DNA from: Blastocystis hominis
Taxonomy: Eukaryota; Sar; Bigyra; Opalinata; Blastocystidae
Assembly (NCBI RefSeq): GCF_000151665.1
Contig: NW_013171817.1
Coordinates: 124,001 to 188,000, forward strand
DNA length: 64,000 nt
Direction: 5' to 3'
Both the position numbers and the translations under genes were made by a program. Position 1 is the stretch's first letter, and every line of letters begins with the position of its first letter. Below, piece by piece: positions 54,631 through 63,396 of this stretch. The notes under the pieces were generated by a model. It worked only from the letters and a program-made list of their open reading frames with translations, was not told the DNA's origin and did no database searches.

Positions 54631-57096
54631 ATGGATGAACCAAGTACACAAGAACTCGAGTGGCGTGAAGGTGATTATGTTCCTATAATTCCAATCATTC
54701 GAAGCAGAAGATACAAAGTGAAATCGAGAAGAATAATGGACAGGATGTTGAATCGATATTTCGATAAAGTCGTTGAAGATGAATATAATCAACAGCGAAT
54801 GATGAGTGATCATTGGCTAGAAAAGCGAGCGATGTTTGATTCGTACATGAATCTCTCACCCGCTGATCGACGTCGTACTCCCATTTCAAACATGCGTGGT
54901 TATCAAATTCGACGAATTGATAAAGAGAACGTGCTGCTGTACTCATTCGAGGACAACGTGGTCTACAATGCCAAAATTGACAGACAATTCAACAAGATCG
55001 TTGTTCAATCTGTGAATCACAAGTTACTCAATATGGAGAAACGAGCTGTGTTTGATAATCCATTTGGATATGAACCTGTATCGCCCTATCGTATCATCTT
55101 CCCTACAGAGCATGCAGGCGAGATACAAATCATGAATTTACCTGGTGATTTTGGAGCTAGTATCGAAGAAATGAAGAATGCTGCGGACAACATATCGAAT
55201 GCGGTTCAACGAATGGGAGAAAGCGTCAACACATTTGCTCAACAGAGTGTATCGTTTCATAATGATATTGATAGCCTGCGAAATGATCTGTCGGTAAATG
55301 TCGATCCAGAGGAAACACCTCTATTATGGAATGACGACAATAGTACGGTATATGTTCATGGTTTAACACATAAAGCAAAGCGAGGTAGTCCGGAATACAA
55401 TAAATTGCTATCTGAAGGTCGTGTTGAACATGGCCAATGGATGATCAAACCCGAATCACGACATGTAGATCTAAGTAGTGAGGTGGTACAAGAGATGAAT
55501 GCGCCGCCACCGGTCGTCAATTTGGATGTGGCACCCATTATCAACAAGTTGAATGAAGTGATTAGAGTGATGAAGAGTTTCGATATCCAGACGAACCTTG
55601 GCAATATTTACAACGTAATCAACCAAGTAGCACAACGAATCAACTTCTTAGAAGATGCGCAGAAGGGTTATCCTAAGATGTTGAACTTGTTGAAGGATGT
55701 TAATACCAAACTGCAAAATACGAACCAAGGAATCAGGTTGTTAAGCAATCAATATGCTGAAGTGGCAAAAAGCATTGCGACAGGAGACGACAAGTTGATT
55801 AAGAATGTTAGTAACTTGATAAATCAGCAGAAAGCGGTGATTCAGGAGAGTAATCGATATCTGCAAAGAATCGAAACTCGTCTCCAAGGAATTGAAAACA
55901 AACCCGATCCTCCTGCGATTGCTGATATCGTAGCAATGATTCCAAGACAAAGTGAAATGCGAATCGATGGATTGATGAAGTTCATGACGAATCAGTACAA
56001 TGATTTCTTGAAACAATGGCTAGAGCGAAACAGCTTCATTCAGCAATTTGTATCTGCTGAGTTGGCAAAAGCATATGATGAAATCAACAAACGGTTGGTT
56101 GAATCATTCAATACATTCACACCTTTGATTCAAAACGTGTCCAATGAATTGCAGACTACGAATCAGAATCTGATAGCTCTTGGCAATGCGGTTGCAGAAG
56201 AGGGAAAGGCAACTAGGAAACAACTATTGGATGGTACGAATGCTCTGGGCAACCAATATGAACAAGGACAAGCTCAAACAACCAAGTTAATCAAAGATTC
56301 TACGGGTGCAATTGTTAATCAACTTGCTGACAATCAGACTAAAACTGGTAACCTGTTGACAAATGGATTCAATTCCATGAGTAGCCAACTCACTGACAAT
56401 CAGACTCAAACTAACAACCTGTTGACAGATGTTGGTAATGCAGTTGTTGATGGACATGCTCAAACTGGTCAGCTGCTTACTACAATGAGTAATCATTTTG
56501 CTGATACTCAGCTGTCCCGGGATCAATTATATCAACAATTGTATCAGCAGAATATGAGAGGAATCCAGAACTTAATGGATGCCATTTGGCAATCATATGA
56601 ATATTTCCGGAATCAGCCACAAATTCAACCTGTGATTGTACTGGACGGTCGTCAATCTGAAAGTGTAAATGCTAGTTTCACACCTCAAGCAATCGATCAA
56701 GTGAATCGAGCTGCAGCCTTGATTGACGCGTATGAAAGTAAAGATTCTAATGACACCAAGGAAAGTTGGGAAAGCGATGATACTCGCGAAGATTTCATTG
56801 CTTTCTCAAGTTTGCTTGCTCGCAATTTCAACAATCCTGTTTTCGCTCAATTCGCAAATGACCTTGGATTCTCACGTCTCTTCAGGGCTTATCGTGATCG
56901 AAATGAAGACCCCGAACTGATGAGTTTCTTCATACGAGTAGCTAATAGTAAGGATCTAACTCCTGATTATTTGGACTACATGAAAAATAAGATCAAACGG
57001 TTTGCTGTCAATGTAGATCAACAATTCGAGCAATATCTGCAAAATACGTACAACACGATCAAGGACATGTTCATTACACAAGGTTTCAATGGCTAA
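54631..57096 (+). CDS. long coiled-coil / fibre-like protein (821 aa), unknown
   Basis: Fully open frame. N-terminal ~170 residues are charged and globular (MDEPSTQELEWREGDYVPII; IRRIDKENVLLYSFEDNVVY). From about residue 180 long Gln/Asn-rich helices follow (MKNAADNISNAVQRMGESVN; IIDKLNEVIRVM-like stretches). Near residues 545-630 a repeated unit appears: QYEQGQAQTTKLIKDSTGA, ADNQTKTGNLLTNGF, TDNQTQTNNLLTDVG, DGHAQTGQLLTTMS, like phage tail or tape-measure coiled coils. The C-terminus is a compact helical domain (FSSLLARNFNNPVFAQFAND). Probably a virion-internal or fibre protein. A TTTTCACTTTG motif follows the stop. Confidence 0.6.
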   Translation: MDEPSTQELEWREGDYVPIIPIIRSRRYKVKSRRIMDRMLNRYFDKVVEDEYNQQRMMSDHWLEKRAMFDSYMNLSPADRRRTPISNMRGYQIRRIDKENVLLYSFEDNVVYNAKIDRQFNKIVVQSVNHKLLNMEKRAVFDNPFGYEPVSPYRIIFPTEHAGEIQIMNLPGDFGASIEEMKNAADNISNAVQRMGESVNTFAQQSVSFHNDIDSLRNDLSVNVDPEETPLLWNDDNSTVYVHGLTHKAKRGSPEYNKLLSEGRVEHGQWMIKPESRHVDLSSEVVQEMNAPPPVVNLDVAPIINKLNEVIRVMKSFDIQTNLGNIYNVINQVAQRINFLEDAQKGYPKMLNLLKDVNTKLQNTNQGIRLLSNQYAEVAKSIATGDDKLIKNVSNLINQQKAVIQESNRYLQRIETRLQGIENKPDPPAIADIVAMIPRQSEMRIDGLMKFMTNQYNDFLKQWLERNSFIQQFVSAELAKAYDEINKRLVESFNTFTPLIQNVSNELQTTNQNLIALGNAVAEEGKATRKQLLDGTNALGNQYEQGQAQTTKLIKDSTGAIVNQLADNQTKTGNLLTNGFNSMSSQLTDNQTQTNNLLTDVGNAVVDGHAQTGQLLTTMSNHFADTQLSRDQLYQQLYQQNMRGIQNLMDAIWQSYEYFRNQPQIQPVIVLDGRQSESVNASFTPQAIDQVNRAAALIDAYESKDSNDTKESWESDDTREDFIAFSSLLARNFNNPVFAQFANDLGFSRLFRAYRDRNEDPELMSFFIRVANSKDLTPDYLDYMKNKIKRFAVNVDQQFEQYLQNTYNTIKDMFITQGFNG

Positions 57097-57113
57097 TGAA
57101 TATATCTTTGATC

Positions 57114-57128
57114 TTCTTTTCACTTTGT
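57114..57128 (+). terminator. TTTTCACTTTG candidate 3'-end motif (element-specific)
   Basis: Occurs after the 821-aa gene. The same word, T-run plus (C)ACTTTGG, lies after the protease/ATPase junction (58,700), after the 181-aa gene (minus, about 60,090-60,105), after the 131-aa gene (minus, about 63,500-63,512), and as TTTTACTTTGG near 63,525. Confidence 0.4.
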
Positions 57129-57134
57129 AGGCAT

Positions 57135-57219
57135 GGGGCAGCGAAGCAGGGGAAGACTACGTCTTCCCCGGGAAGCCTTCGGCTTCCCAAGCTGCTCCGG
57201 GGAAATCTACGATTTCCCC
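57135..57219. repeat. hairpin cluster 5 with nested arrangement (intergenic)
   Basis: GGGGAAGAC-tac-GTCTTCCCC (57,149-57,169), GGGAAGCC-ttc-GGCTTCCC (57,170-57,188) and GGGGAAATC-tac-GATTTCCCC (57,199-57,219). The first two are enclosed by arms GGGGCAGC (57,135-57,142) and GCTGCTCC (57,191-57,198), which pair with one G-T. Followed by CATACATAAATG. Confidence 0.9.
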
Positions 57220-57229
57220 CCATACATAA

Positions 57230-58273
57230 ATGGCAATTCCATTCACTGTTGATATATCTGCTTTTTATGGCGAACCCGATTTTCGAGAACAGGATAGTGG
57301 AACGATCGTGGATCGACGCAAGACATTGAATCTTCACAAGGAACTCGAAACACCAGTAAACAACACGCCAAAGAGAGCCAAGAAACGAGGGGCGACGAAG
57401 CGAGCTCCAGCGAAAAGTGCTGGTGCCATTGGCTTCAAGGACACCGGTGGTGCCATTGGCTTCAACGACGTTAACTCAGGAGGAGGTGCGACAGGGGGAA
57501 GCAAGGCTTCCCCCTCGGCGGAACTTCGTTCCGCCGGTGCATGTAAACCAGGCGGAGCACTGGCCTTCAATGAAGCGCAATTGATGAACGAGCTAACCGG
57601 ACTCAAGAAAGGTGGGGCACTTGGTACTCTCGCTGCCACGATCATCCCAGCACTCATTCAGATGGCTCCACAGATCATCTCGAGTCTCAAAGAGCTAGTG
57701 AAGGGTAAGGAGGGTGGCGCGCTGAAATTCGGCGGAGCTTCTGCTGTGTTCCTCAATGGAATCAACCCTAGCGACTACGACGACGTGTTGAAGACCATGA
57801 AAGCCATCGAACGACAAAGTAAAAACATTGAAGTCCGAGGTGGAGCAATGTACGCCGGTTCTAGTCGTGTTGGCACGTTCTTCAAGAATGCCTGGAACAA
57901 GATCAAAGGTTGGTACGACAACAATGCCGAGAAGTTGAAACCTATCACCGATATTCTGGTCAATGCTGGCACGAATGCTGCGAATAACGCGATCAACAAG
58001 GGATTGAACTATGTGAACCAGAAAACAGGATCGGACACCGTGAAGCAGCTCGCGAATGTGATAGGTGACATGGCGAAGGGTACGGTTAGCGATGTGGCAA
58101 ACCAGATTCAGGGCAAGGAAAGCAAAGCCGGCACTGGGTACGACATTTCGGACCTCTCGGACGAGGTGAACGCAATGGCAGTCCCGGCGAAAAAAAAGAA
58201 TCGCATCCTCACAGCCCTTCCACAGAACGAGAACAAGATGCACGAGTCAGTGATTCGAAGGAGAGTGTATTGA
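57230..58273 (+). CDS. Gly/Ala-rich virion precursor with repeated GGA sites (adenovirus pVI/pVII-like role?)
   Basis: 347 residues. Starts MAIPFTVDISAFYGEPDF, then a basic segment (KRAKKRGATKRAPAKSAG), then at least five sites of type x-x-GG-A: VNSGGGATGG, KPGGALAF, KKGGALGT, KEGGALKFGGASA, EVRGGAMYAG. A hydrophobic/amphipathic stretch (LGTLAATIIPALIQMAPQII) and a basic C-terminal tail follow. GG-A/X sites match the cleavage preference of adenain-type proteases, whose candidate gene begins 12 nt downstream. So this is probably a precursor cut during virion maturation, with a membrane-active or DNA-binding product. A hairpin pair at 57,494-57,535 is translated in frame. Confidence 0.6.
   Translation: MAIPFTVDISAFYGEPDFREQDSGTIVDRRKTLNLHKELETPVNNTPKRAKKRGATKRAPAKSAGAIGFKDTGGAIGFNDVNSGGGATGGSKASPSAELRSAGACKPGGALAFNEAQLMNELTGLKKGGALGTLAATIIPALIQMAPQIISSLKELVKGKEGGALKFGGASAVFLNGINPSDYDDVLKTMKAIERQSKNIEVRGGAMYAGSSRVGTFFKNAWNKIKGWYDNNAEKLKPITDILVNAGTNAANNAINKGLNYVNQKTGSDTVKQLANVIGDMAKGTVSDVANQIQGKESKAGTGYDISDLSDEVNAMAVPAKKKNRILTALPQNENKMHESVIRRRVY
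57494..57535. repeat. hairpin pair 6 (in coding sequence, 42 bp)
   Basis: GGGGGAAGC-aag-GCTTCCCCC (57,494-57,514) and GGCGGAAC-ttc-GTTCCGCC (57,517-57,535). The second gives the peptide AELRSAGA, identical to the one encoded by the hairpin at 52,947 in another gene. Confidence 0.95.
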
Positions 58274-58284
58274 AGAAATTGTAT

Positions 58285-58686
58285 ATGCACGGCTACATGA
58301 ATATGGATGCTGAACCAATGACTTTCGATGAAGTTCGAAAACTAGCCAAGCAACTCGAGATACCCGACTTCGATGTGATGGAATTGGACAAGTACAAGTC
58401 CTTGGCAAAGAAGTACAAAGAACCAGCGAATTGCATCATCTGGATACCCTTTGAAGACGGTGGCAAGCTTGGCCATTTCGTGTCTTGCTTCCGTGAAGAC
58501 GATGGCACACTGAACTACCAGGACAGCTTTGGCGAGATGAATGACTTCCCGTTGACAGGTACGAACCGTGTGTTCCGTGTGAACAAAGTGAAATACCAGT
58601 CGATCTTTGCCAACAACTGTGGCTACCTGGCACTCCTTCACTTGTACACGCACGACGCTGTTGACCCTGCTATCCAAAGGGTGTAA
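58285..58686 (+). CDS. adenain-like cysteine protease (Polinton PRO)
   Basis: About 133 residues. Catalytic order H-D-C as in adenovirus protease and other C5/Ulp1-fold peptidases: GHFVSCF (His), LNYQDSFG (Asp) and NNCGYLALLHL (Cys followed by Gly). IIWIPFEDGGK precedes the His as in family members. Polinton proteases are usually somewhat longer. Its role would be maturation cleavage of capsid precursors such as the GGA-rich protein just upstream. I chose ATG 58,285; the open frame begins at 58,270 without an ATG. It converges on the packaging ATPase. Confidence 0.75.
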   Translation: MHGYMNMDAEPMTFDEVRKLAKQLEIPDFDVMELDKYKSLAKKYKEPANCIIWIPFEDGGKLGHFVSCFREDDGTLNYQDSFGEMNDFPLTGTNRVFRVNKVKYQSIFANNCGYLALLHLYTHDAVDPAIQRV

Positions 58687-58711
58687 GTGTAAAACTCCAT
58701 TTTCACTTTGG

Positions 58712-60051
58712 CTATGTCAAATCGTACTTGGAACGCAGTCCTTTGCCTTTTTTGTGCTTTGTTGGTTCTGGAGGTGTGTAGTTTGCCACGCCATCCTTCG
58801 GTTTCTGTACGAACTGGAATTCCTTCGTGTTGATGGCTTTACTGTAGTCCTGTGGTTTGATTTCAACGGCCTCTTTGATGTCCAAGAGATTGTACGTGCG
58901 TGCCTTATTCACTTTGGTTTGCGTGGTCTTCTGTCGTCCTAGTTCCTGCTCGAGTTGCTGTACTTGTCGTTGTTTCTCTTCCACTTCCTTCCTCTTTCGT
59001 TCATCACTCAATGCCTTCGGTAACTTCGATCGCATCTTGTTGATTGCTTGTTGTTTGCTACTCAGCTCGTATGGGACGTACTCGACCAGCGAATCGTCAT
59101 CCAGGTAGTACCATCGTGTGTGCATGCCCATCTGGATATCACGAAGTACCTCGCTCAAATTGGACGGTGGTGGTATCTTCATTTTGCGCCACAGATCCTC
59201 TCGTCCAAGGATATCGCAGTACAAGAAGATTCGAGTGGCGTTGTCCAGGATCTTGTTGCTCAACTTGGTGAATCCTTGGAAAGCAATGAAGCAACTGGTC
59301 TTCCGATGTCGACTCATGCAAGCCATGGTGTCCATGAAGTTCACTACCCAATGATCGTTCGGCTTCGTGTACAAGTCGTCGAAGATGTAGATGGACGGAT
59401 ATGTGGTGTCGTTGTAGATCGCCACACTTGATCCATCCTCATTCAATTGTTTGTACGCGACGTCCTCGCTATCCGTGAACGGGGGAATCTCCGATCCCCC
59501 TCCGTCCGTGTTGATCCATTGTGTCTTGATGCCTGCTTTGTTGGCGACATGTTTGAGCACTTGTGGACACTTGTTTTCATAGCTCACCTTTCCCATGAAG
59601 AAACAGATCTTGTCGAACGAGTGAGGTATCTCGTAGCACAACTGGTTGATGAGGAACGACTTACCCGACTTGGAAGGAGCAATGATGAGCGTGAATTGAT
59701 TGAGGAATGTGTCCTGACAATCAAGTTCCCAAAATCGAACTTCATAATGCCCATGCTCTCCTTGTTCTGTCGAAGATCCTGCAATTGCTCGTCAATGGTC
59801 TGCTCTGGTTGGATGTAGTCGGCTAGTTCTCGCAGTATTTTGGCATATTGCTTGCTCTTCTCTTCATCGGTTTCATTCTCCATCCGTTGTTTGATGGTAT
59901 CCTGCATTACTTCGGCTTGATTGAGCGTATTTTCTGTTCTTCTTGTCAATCGTTTGTTGTTATACGGACATCGATGATTGAATCGTCTTATTCGATTCTT
60001 AATGGCGAGCAATGTTGTATCAATGTTAGGAATGTATGGGGATTCTTCCAT
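58712..60051 (-). CDS. genome-packaging ATPase (FtsK/HerA, A32-like), frameshifted
   Basis: An upstream frame (60,051 to about 59,720) starts MEESPYIPNIDTTLLAIKNR. The ATPase core is in a frame shifted by -1: LIIAPSKSGKSFLINQL (Walker A), ICFFMGKVSYENKC, SIYIFDDLYTKP (Walker B), SRHRKTSCFIAFQGF (sensor) and RIFLYCDILGREDLW, then a basic tail. Such ATPases pump viral DNA into capsids in Polintons and related viruses. No ATG precedes Walker A in its own frame, so either a one-base deletion broke the gene or frameshifting joins the parts. A worn hairpin lies inside (59,481-59,500). The gene converges with the protease. Confidence 0.7.
59481..59500. repeat. worn hairpin in the ATPase gene
   Basis: GGGGGAATC-tcc-GATCCCCC: the 3' arm lacks one T compared with a perfect partner. 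Same G-rich arm as the unit at 63,415. Confidence 0.6.
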
Positions 60052-60131
60052 TTATTCATGACAACCACGACAGCCACGGCAACCACGATAGCCAAAGTGA
60101 AAAAGGTAGTCACAGCAACCACGGTAGCCAT
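59991..60131 (-). CDS. small single-span membrane protein (46 aa)
   Basis: ATG follows directly on the TAA of the 181-aa gene (CTGTAAATGG). MATVVAVTTFFTLAIVVAVA continues as a Val/Ala-rich transmembrane helix, then a basic-polar tail (NKWKNPHTFLTLIQHCSPL). It overlaps the start of the ATPase gene by 61 nt in another frame. Hydrophobicity over a full helix length and the TAAATG start support it. Unknown function; small membrane proteins occur in many DNA viruses. Confidence 0.45.
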
Positions 60132-60677
60132 TTACAGGAAATCGCAATCGAAGACACTATTCTTATCCTTGATCTTGATTTGCGTTGCTGTGAGAGTTGT
60201 GTACGAGAACTCGGTGATACTGCCGTCCTTGTCTTCCTTCATGAACTCCTTGCTCTCCCCGGTCACCACAAGATCGATCGTTGCATCCTTGTATTCGCGA
60301 AGATCGGCACAGGGCACATTTCGCAGGTCAATCTTAATGGGTTTCTTGTCGTTATTCACGATCTTCGTGCTCGGACTCAATTTCACTTTGAACTGGATCT
60401 CGCCATCGTATTCACTGTATGGGTGATTCTCTCTCTTCGTCTTATCGAGGATTCTTTTGAACTCTTCCGATTGCTCCTTGGGCAGTGTGATGGAGAAAGT
60501 GTTGAACAGTTTCTTCTTGTCTGTTTCGAACTTCGAGTTGTCACCCACGAAAACAATGGTAGCATCGGTGATCTTGCAAACATACTTAGCCGATTCGCCT
60601 TCTTTCTTGAATCCATTCGAAGTGAGAGACACATTGGAAGCATTGGAAAGATCGAAAACTTGAATCTTGTTGCTCAT
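60132..60677 (-). CDS. 181-aa protein, unknown (candidate DNA-binding or minor capsid protein)
   Basis: MSNKIQVFDLSNASNVSLTS opens it; beta-rich with many charges: YVCKITDATIVFVGDNSKF, LFNTFSITLPKEQSEEFKRI, IDLRNVPCADLREYKDATID and FSYTTLTATQIKIKDK. No cysteine or histidine metal site. Acidic/basic alternation and OB-like strand pattern would fit a single-stranded DNA-binding protein; a single jelly-roll minor capsid is the alternative. It lies between the capsid candidate and the packaging ATPase on the same strand. Confidence 0.5.
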   Translation of the reverse strand: MSNKIQVFDLSNASNVSLTSNGFKKEGESAKYVCKITDATIVFVGDNSKFETDKKKLFNTFSITLPKEQSEEFKRILDKTKRENHPYSEYDGEIQFKVKLSPSTKIVNNDKKPIKIDLRNVPCADLREYKDATIDLVVTGESKEFMKEDKDGSITEFSYTTLTATQIKIKDKNSVFDCDFL

Positions 60678-60744
60678 ATCTATTTATATTTATTTATTGA
60701 AATCTTTAAGTGATATTAGTTACCATACAAACCTGCGGCTCCCC

Positions 60745-62036
60745 TTACGCTCCCACCGTGTTAGCACGGATCATGATGAGGTGCATCTGGGTCGTCGCTG
60801 CAACATCGTCTTCCAACTCGATTTCAAACTGAATCTGATTCGATGCTCGCATCGGGAACCACTCGGCTAACGGGAAGGCGAAGATTCGGAACTGATTCAA
60901 CCACGTCTTGTACGTCAACAGCGTGTCGTACTCATCGGAACGACTATTGCAAAGATAGTCCATCCATTCGAAGAACGTGTGATCAATTCCATCAGGTGTG
61001 TTCGTGTTGTCCACATTGATGATACGCTTCTGTTCACCAGTGATGTTCAATGAGATCCGCTTGAATCGAATGTCCTTGAGAGTCGAGAAATCGCCATTGT
61101 CGTCCGTGAACATCATGAACATCATCTTGACGGGGAAGTTGACCAGCACACGATCATCGATGAAGTTCTGGCCAGTAGGAATACGGAACGTCTTGGTCAT
61201 GATCTGGTTCTTCACCAACTGAGTGTCTTCAGGATCGAAGGTCGAATCATCACTCGTCTTGTAACTGTGATACCAAAGCGTGCATGTATCGAAGTATACA
61301 CCGGTGAAAGCCGTGGCTGATGGAACAGCGTCCGGACTTGTAGCGGTATTGATTTTGCCAGCATCGATGTAGAAGTATGCATCGTCGTTCGTGGGATAGA
61401 TCTGAGCATCCATCTGCGTGAGATTGATGAATCGTTCCTGAGAACAACCTTCAAAGATGTCTGCAAAGTTCACATTGATCGTCGTGTACGCCGTGGTCGA
61501 TCCAGGTGGCTGTACGAACTTGAGCATGTTGTAGAATAACTTCCCGCCATAAGGTCGACCCAGGATGGCCGCAGTTCGTGCGGTTTTATCGGTTGTATCG
61601 TAGTCACGGTCATCGTAGTAGATGTAGGACAGTTCCTTCAATCCTTCATTCACCACATATGTTGTGCTTGTTGTCCGTGAGCGCGATTCAAGAGTGACCG
61701 GATCTGACCGATGTTCTCATTGTCTGCACTCAGAGGCAAGGACGCCAAGTTCTCACCATTCCAATAGGTGTACGTGACCTTCGTGTTGTTCACAATGCCC
61801 GACATGTTCTTCTTCACCGGAACATAGATATCCTTCGACGAACTGCCTGCATTATTTGCCAACCCGGTGATCTTGAGCTTGAAAGTCATTCGTGACTTGT
61901 AGAGATTGAAGTACACGTCATCACCGGATGGAGCGATCGTCCAATTGATCACATCGGTCGACTTGATGTTATTGGACTGATTGCTGAACACAATCTGCGA
62001 TTCGTAGTTATGCACAGGAGGAATTGTAGTAGCCAT
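60745..62036 (-). CDS. candidate major capsid protein, frameshifted
   Basis: Two frames overlap: 62,036 to 61,650 (MATTIPPVHNYESQIVFSNQ... TFKLKITGLANN) and about 61,710 to 60,745 (TYVVNEGLKELSYIYYDD, GGKLFYNMLKFVQPP, VLVNFPVKMMFMMFTDDNG, LNQFRIFAFPLAEWFPM, NQIQFEIELEDD). A -1 frame change near 61,660-61,700 would join them into about 430 residues. Size, beta-richness and the position beside the packaging ATPase fit the double jelly-roll capsid protein of Polintons, but I see no motif that proves it. Excluded as a normal host intron: only a weak GTC...AAG pair would fit. The start context is ATAATAAATGG. Confidence 0.5.
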
Positions 62037-62080
62037 TTATTATAGCAGTGAAATTATTTATTCCCATCCATGTATAGCAA

Positions 62081-62122
62081 GGGACGACTTCGTCGTCCCG
62101 GGGAAAAACAAAGTTTTTCCCC
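62081..62122. repeat. hairpin pair 7 (intergenic, divergent promoter region)
   Basis: GGGACGAC-ttc-GTCGTCCC (62,081-62,099) and GGGGAAAAAC-aaa-GTTTTTCCCC (62,100-62,122), between the divergent capsid and fibre-like genes. Confidence 0.95.
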
Positions 62123-62130
62123 AGTAGTAA

Positions 62131-63396
62131 ATGGCAACACCAACACAACCTGAGAAACTAGTCTATCTCCAGAACGGAGTGTTCAAGCGCAAGGAGATGA
62201 CCGAGGGTATCCAGTACTACTCGGACAACTCTTTCGACACGTTCGCATTTCCGTCGACCAATGGCAACTACGTGCTTACCAAGACTGACGATGTGTACAC
62301 ATGGTCCGTCGCAGGTGAAGATTTCACTTCCTTGGATAACTCGTATTTCAAGGGTAGCGATGGACAATCGATTACCATTCCAGCCAATGGAGCTATTCCC
62401 TTCTTCAAGAATAACTCGGCGTTCGGAGCGATCAATCTGCCAGAAAGTGGTTCTTTCATTCTCACGACTGACCCGGATAGTGGTCCTTCATTGGAAGCGT
62501 TGACGAAGCCCGTGATTTTCGAGGCTCTCGAACTTACGAGCACGTCGGACTGGTATGCGGTACCGAACTGGAATTCGGACAAGAGTGATTCGAAGGATCT
62601 ATTCTTACCAAGTAAGCCGGGAACGTTCTTCCTTTCAGCCGATTCGAGCAATAACTTCCTGTTCAACAAGGTCACACCAAGAAGTCTTTTCCATGAAGCT
62701 CTAGGAATCGGATCTGATGGGCAGAGAATCGTCACCTACTGTGACAGTGCTGTCTATGGTTTATCATTGCCAACCACGGCAGGCTATGCGACATTCAAGG
62801 TCGAGAGTAGCAATGAGAGTCCAATTCTTACCAATCTCACGCCTGAGATTGTCTACAAAGACATCCTCGGGTGTACTAGCAATGAAAAGTGTCTCGTGTA
62901 CAACAACGGGACCAACGTGTCCAAGCTAACAATCCCATCCACTGCTGGCAAGTACGTCATGGAAGTCAAAGAAAACGGCACAGTCTCGTTATCACCCACA
63001 TCGGCTAAGTTGAGTAAGACATTCGAGTACTCCTGGGCAAGTGGACACCAGGTTGTTAGCGAGGCACTCACGTCGGAAGGTTCGGACCTTTCTGCACCCA
63101 TCAAATTGGAACCCAACAAGACGTACATGATCACCATCGATGCCGTACTTCGTTGTGACAACTATGAACAGGCACTTGTAGGATTCACGAGCGTTCCAAC
63201 TCTCGTAATGGGTGTCGAGACAGCTACAATTATTAAAGCAAGCTTGAATAATCCAGTGCCAACAACGACATTGAGTAGCACGAACATATTCACATCAGTA
63301 CGTCCTGTAGATATGAAAATTCAAGTCATACGTTCTGGAGACACCACGATCGAACATTACTTCACTCGACTGAAGGTAAGCATCATGGAAGTGTAG
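62131..63396 (+). CDS. beta-repeat fibre/spike-like protein (421 aa)
   Basis: Starts AGTAAATGG. Five repeats of a beta-hairpin unit are visible: FAFPSTNGNYVL (about residue 38), INLPESGSFILT (100), LFLPSKPGTFFLS (157), LSLPTTAGYATFKV (211) and LTIPSTAGKYVMEV (269), each followed by acidic or Ser/Thr loops. The C-terminal third (YSWASGHQVVSEAL; NKTYMITIDAVLRC; TTIEHYFTRLKVSIMEV) looks like a globular beta sandwich, as in receptor-binding heads. A shaft-plus-head layout suggests a vertex fibre or attachment protein. Inference only. Two hairpins follow the stop directly. Confidence 0.6.
   Translation: MATPTQPEKLVYLQNGVFKRKEMTEGIQYYSDNSFDTFAFPSTNGNYVLTKTDDVYTWSVAGEDFTSLDNSYFKGSDGQSITIPANGAIPFFKNNSAFGAINLPESGSFILTTDPDSGPSLEALTKPVIFEALELTSTSDWYAVPNWNSDKSDSKDLFLPSKPGTFFLSADSSNNFLFNKVTPRSLFHEALGIGSDGQRIVTYCDSAVYGLSLPTTAGYATFKVESSNESPILTNLTPEIVYKDILGCTSNEKCLVYNNGTNVSKLTIPSTAGKYVMEVKENGTVSLSPTSAKLSKTFEYSWASGHQVVSEALTSEGSDLSAPIKLEPNKTYMITIDAVLRCDNYEQALVGFTSVPTLVMGVETATIIKASLNNPVPTTTLSSTNIFTSVRPVDMKIQVIRSGDTTIEHYFTRLKVSIMEV

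Noticed and set aside
61650-61710. A 32-nt intron explaining the frame break in the capsid candidate
   Set aside because: A GTC...AAG segment of that size would restore the frame, but it lacks the TAG end of most host introns, and other element genes show no introns. The frameshift reading keeps more coding sequence.
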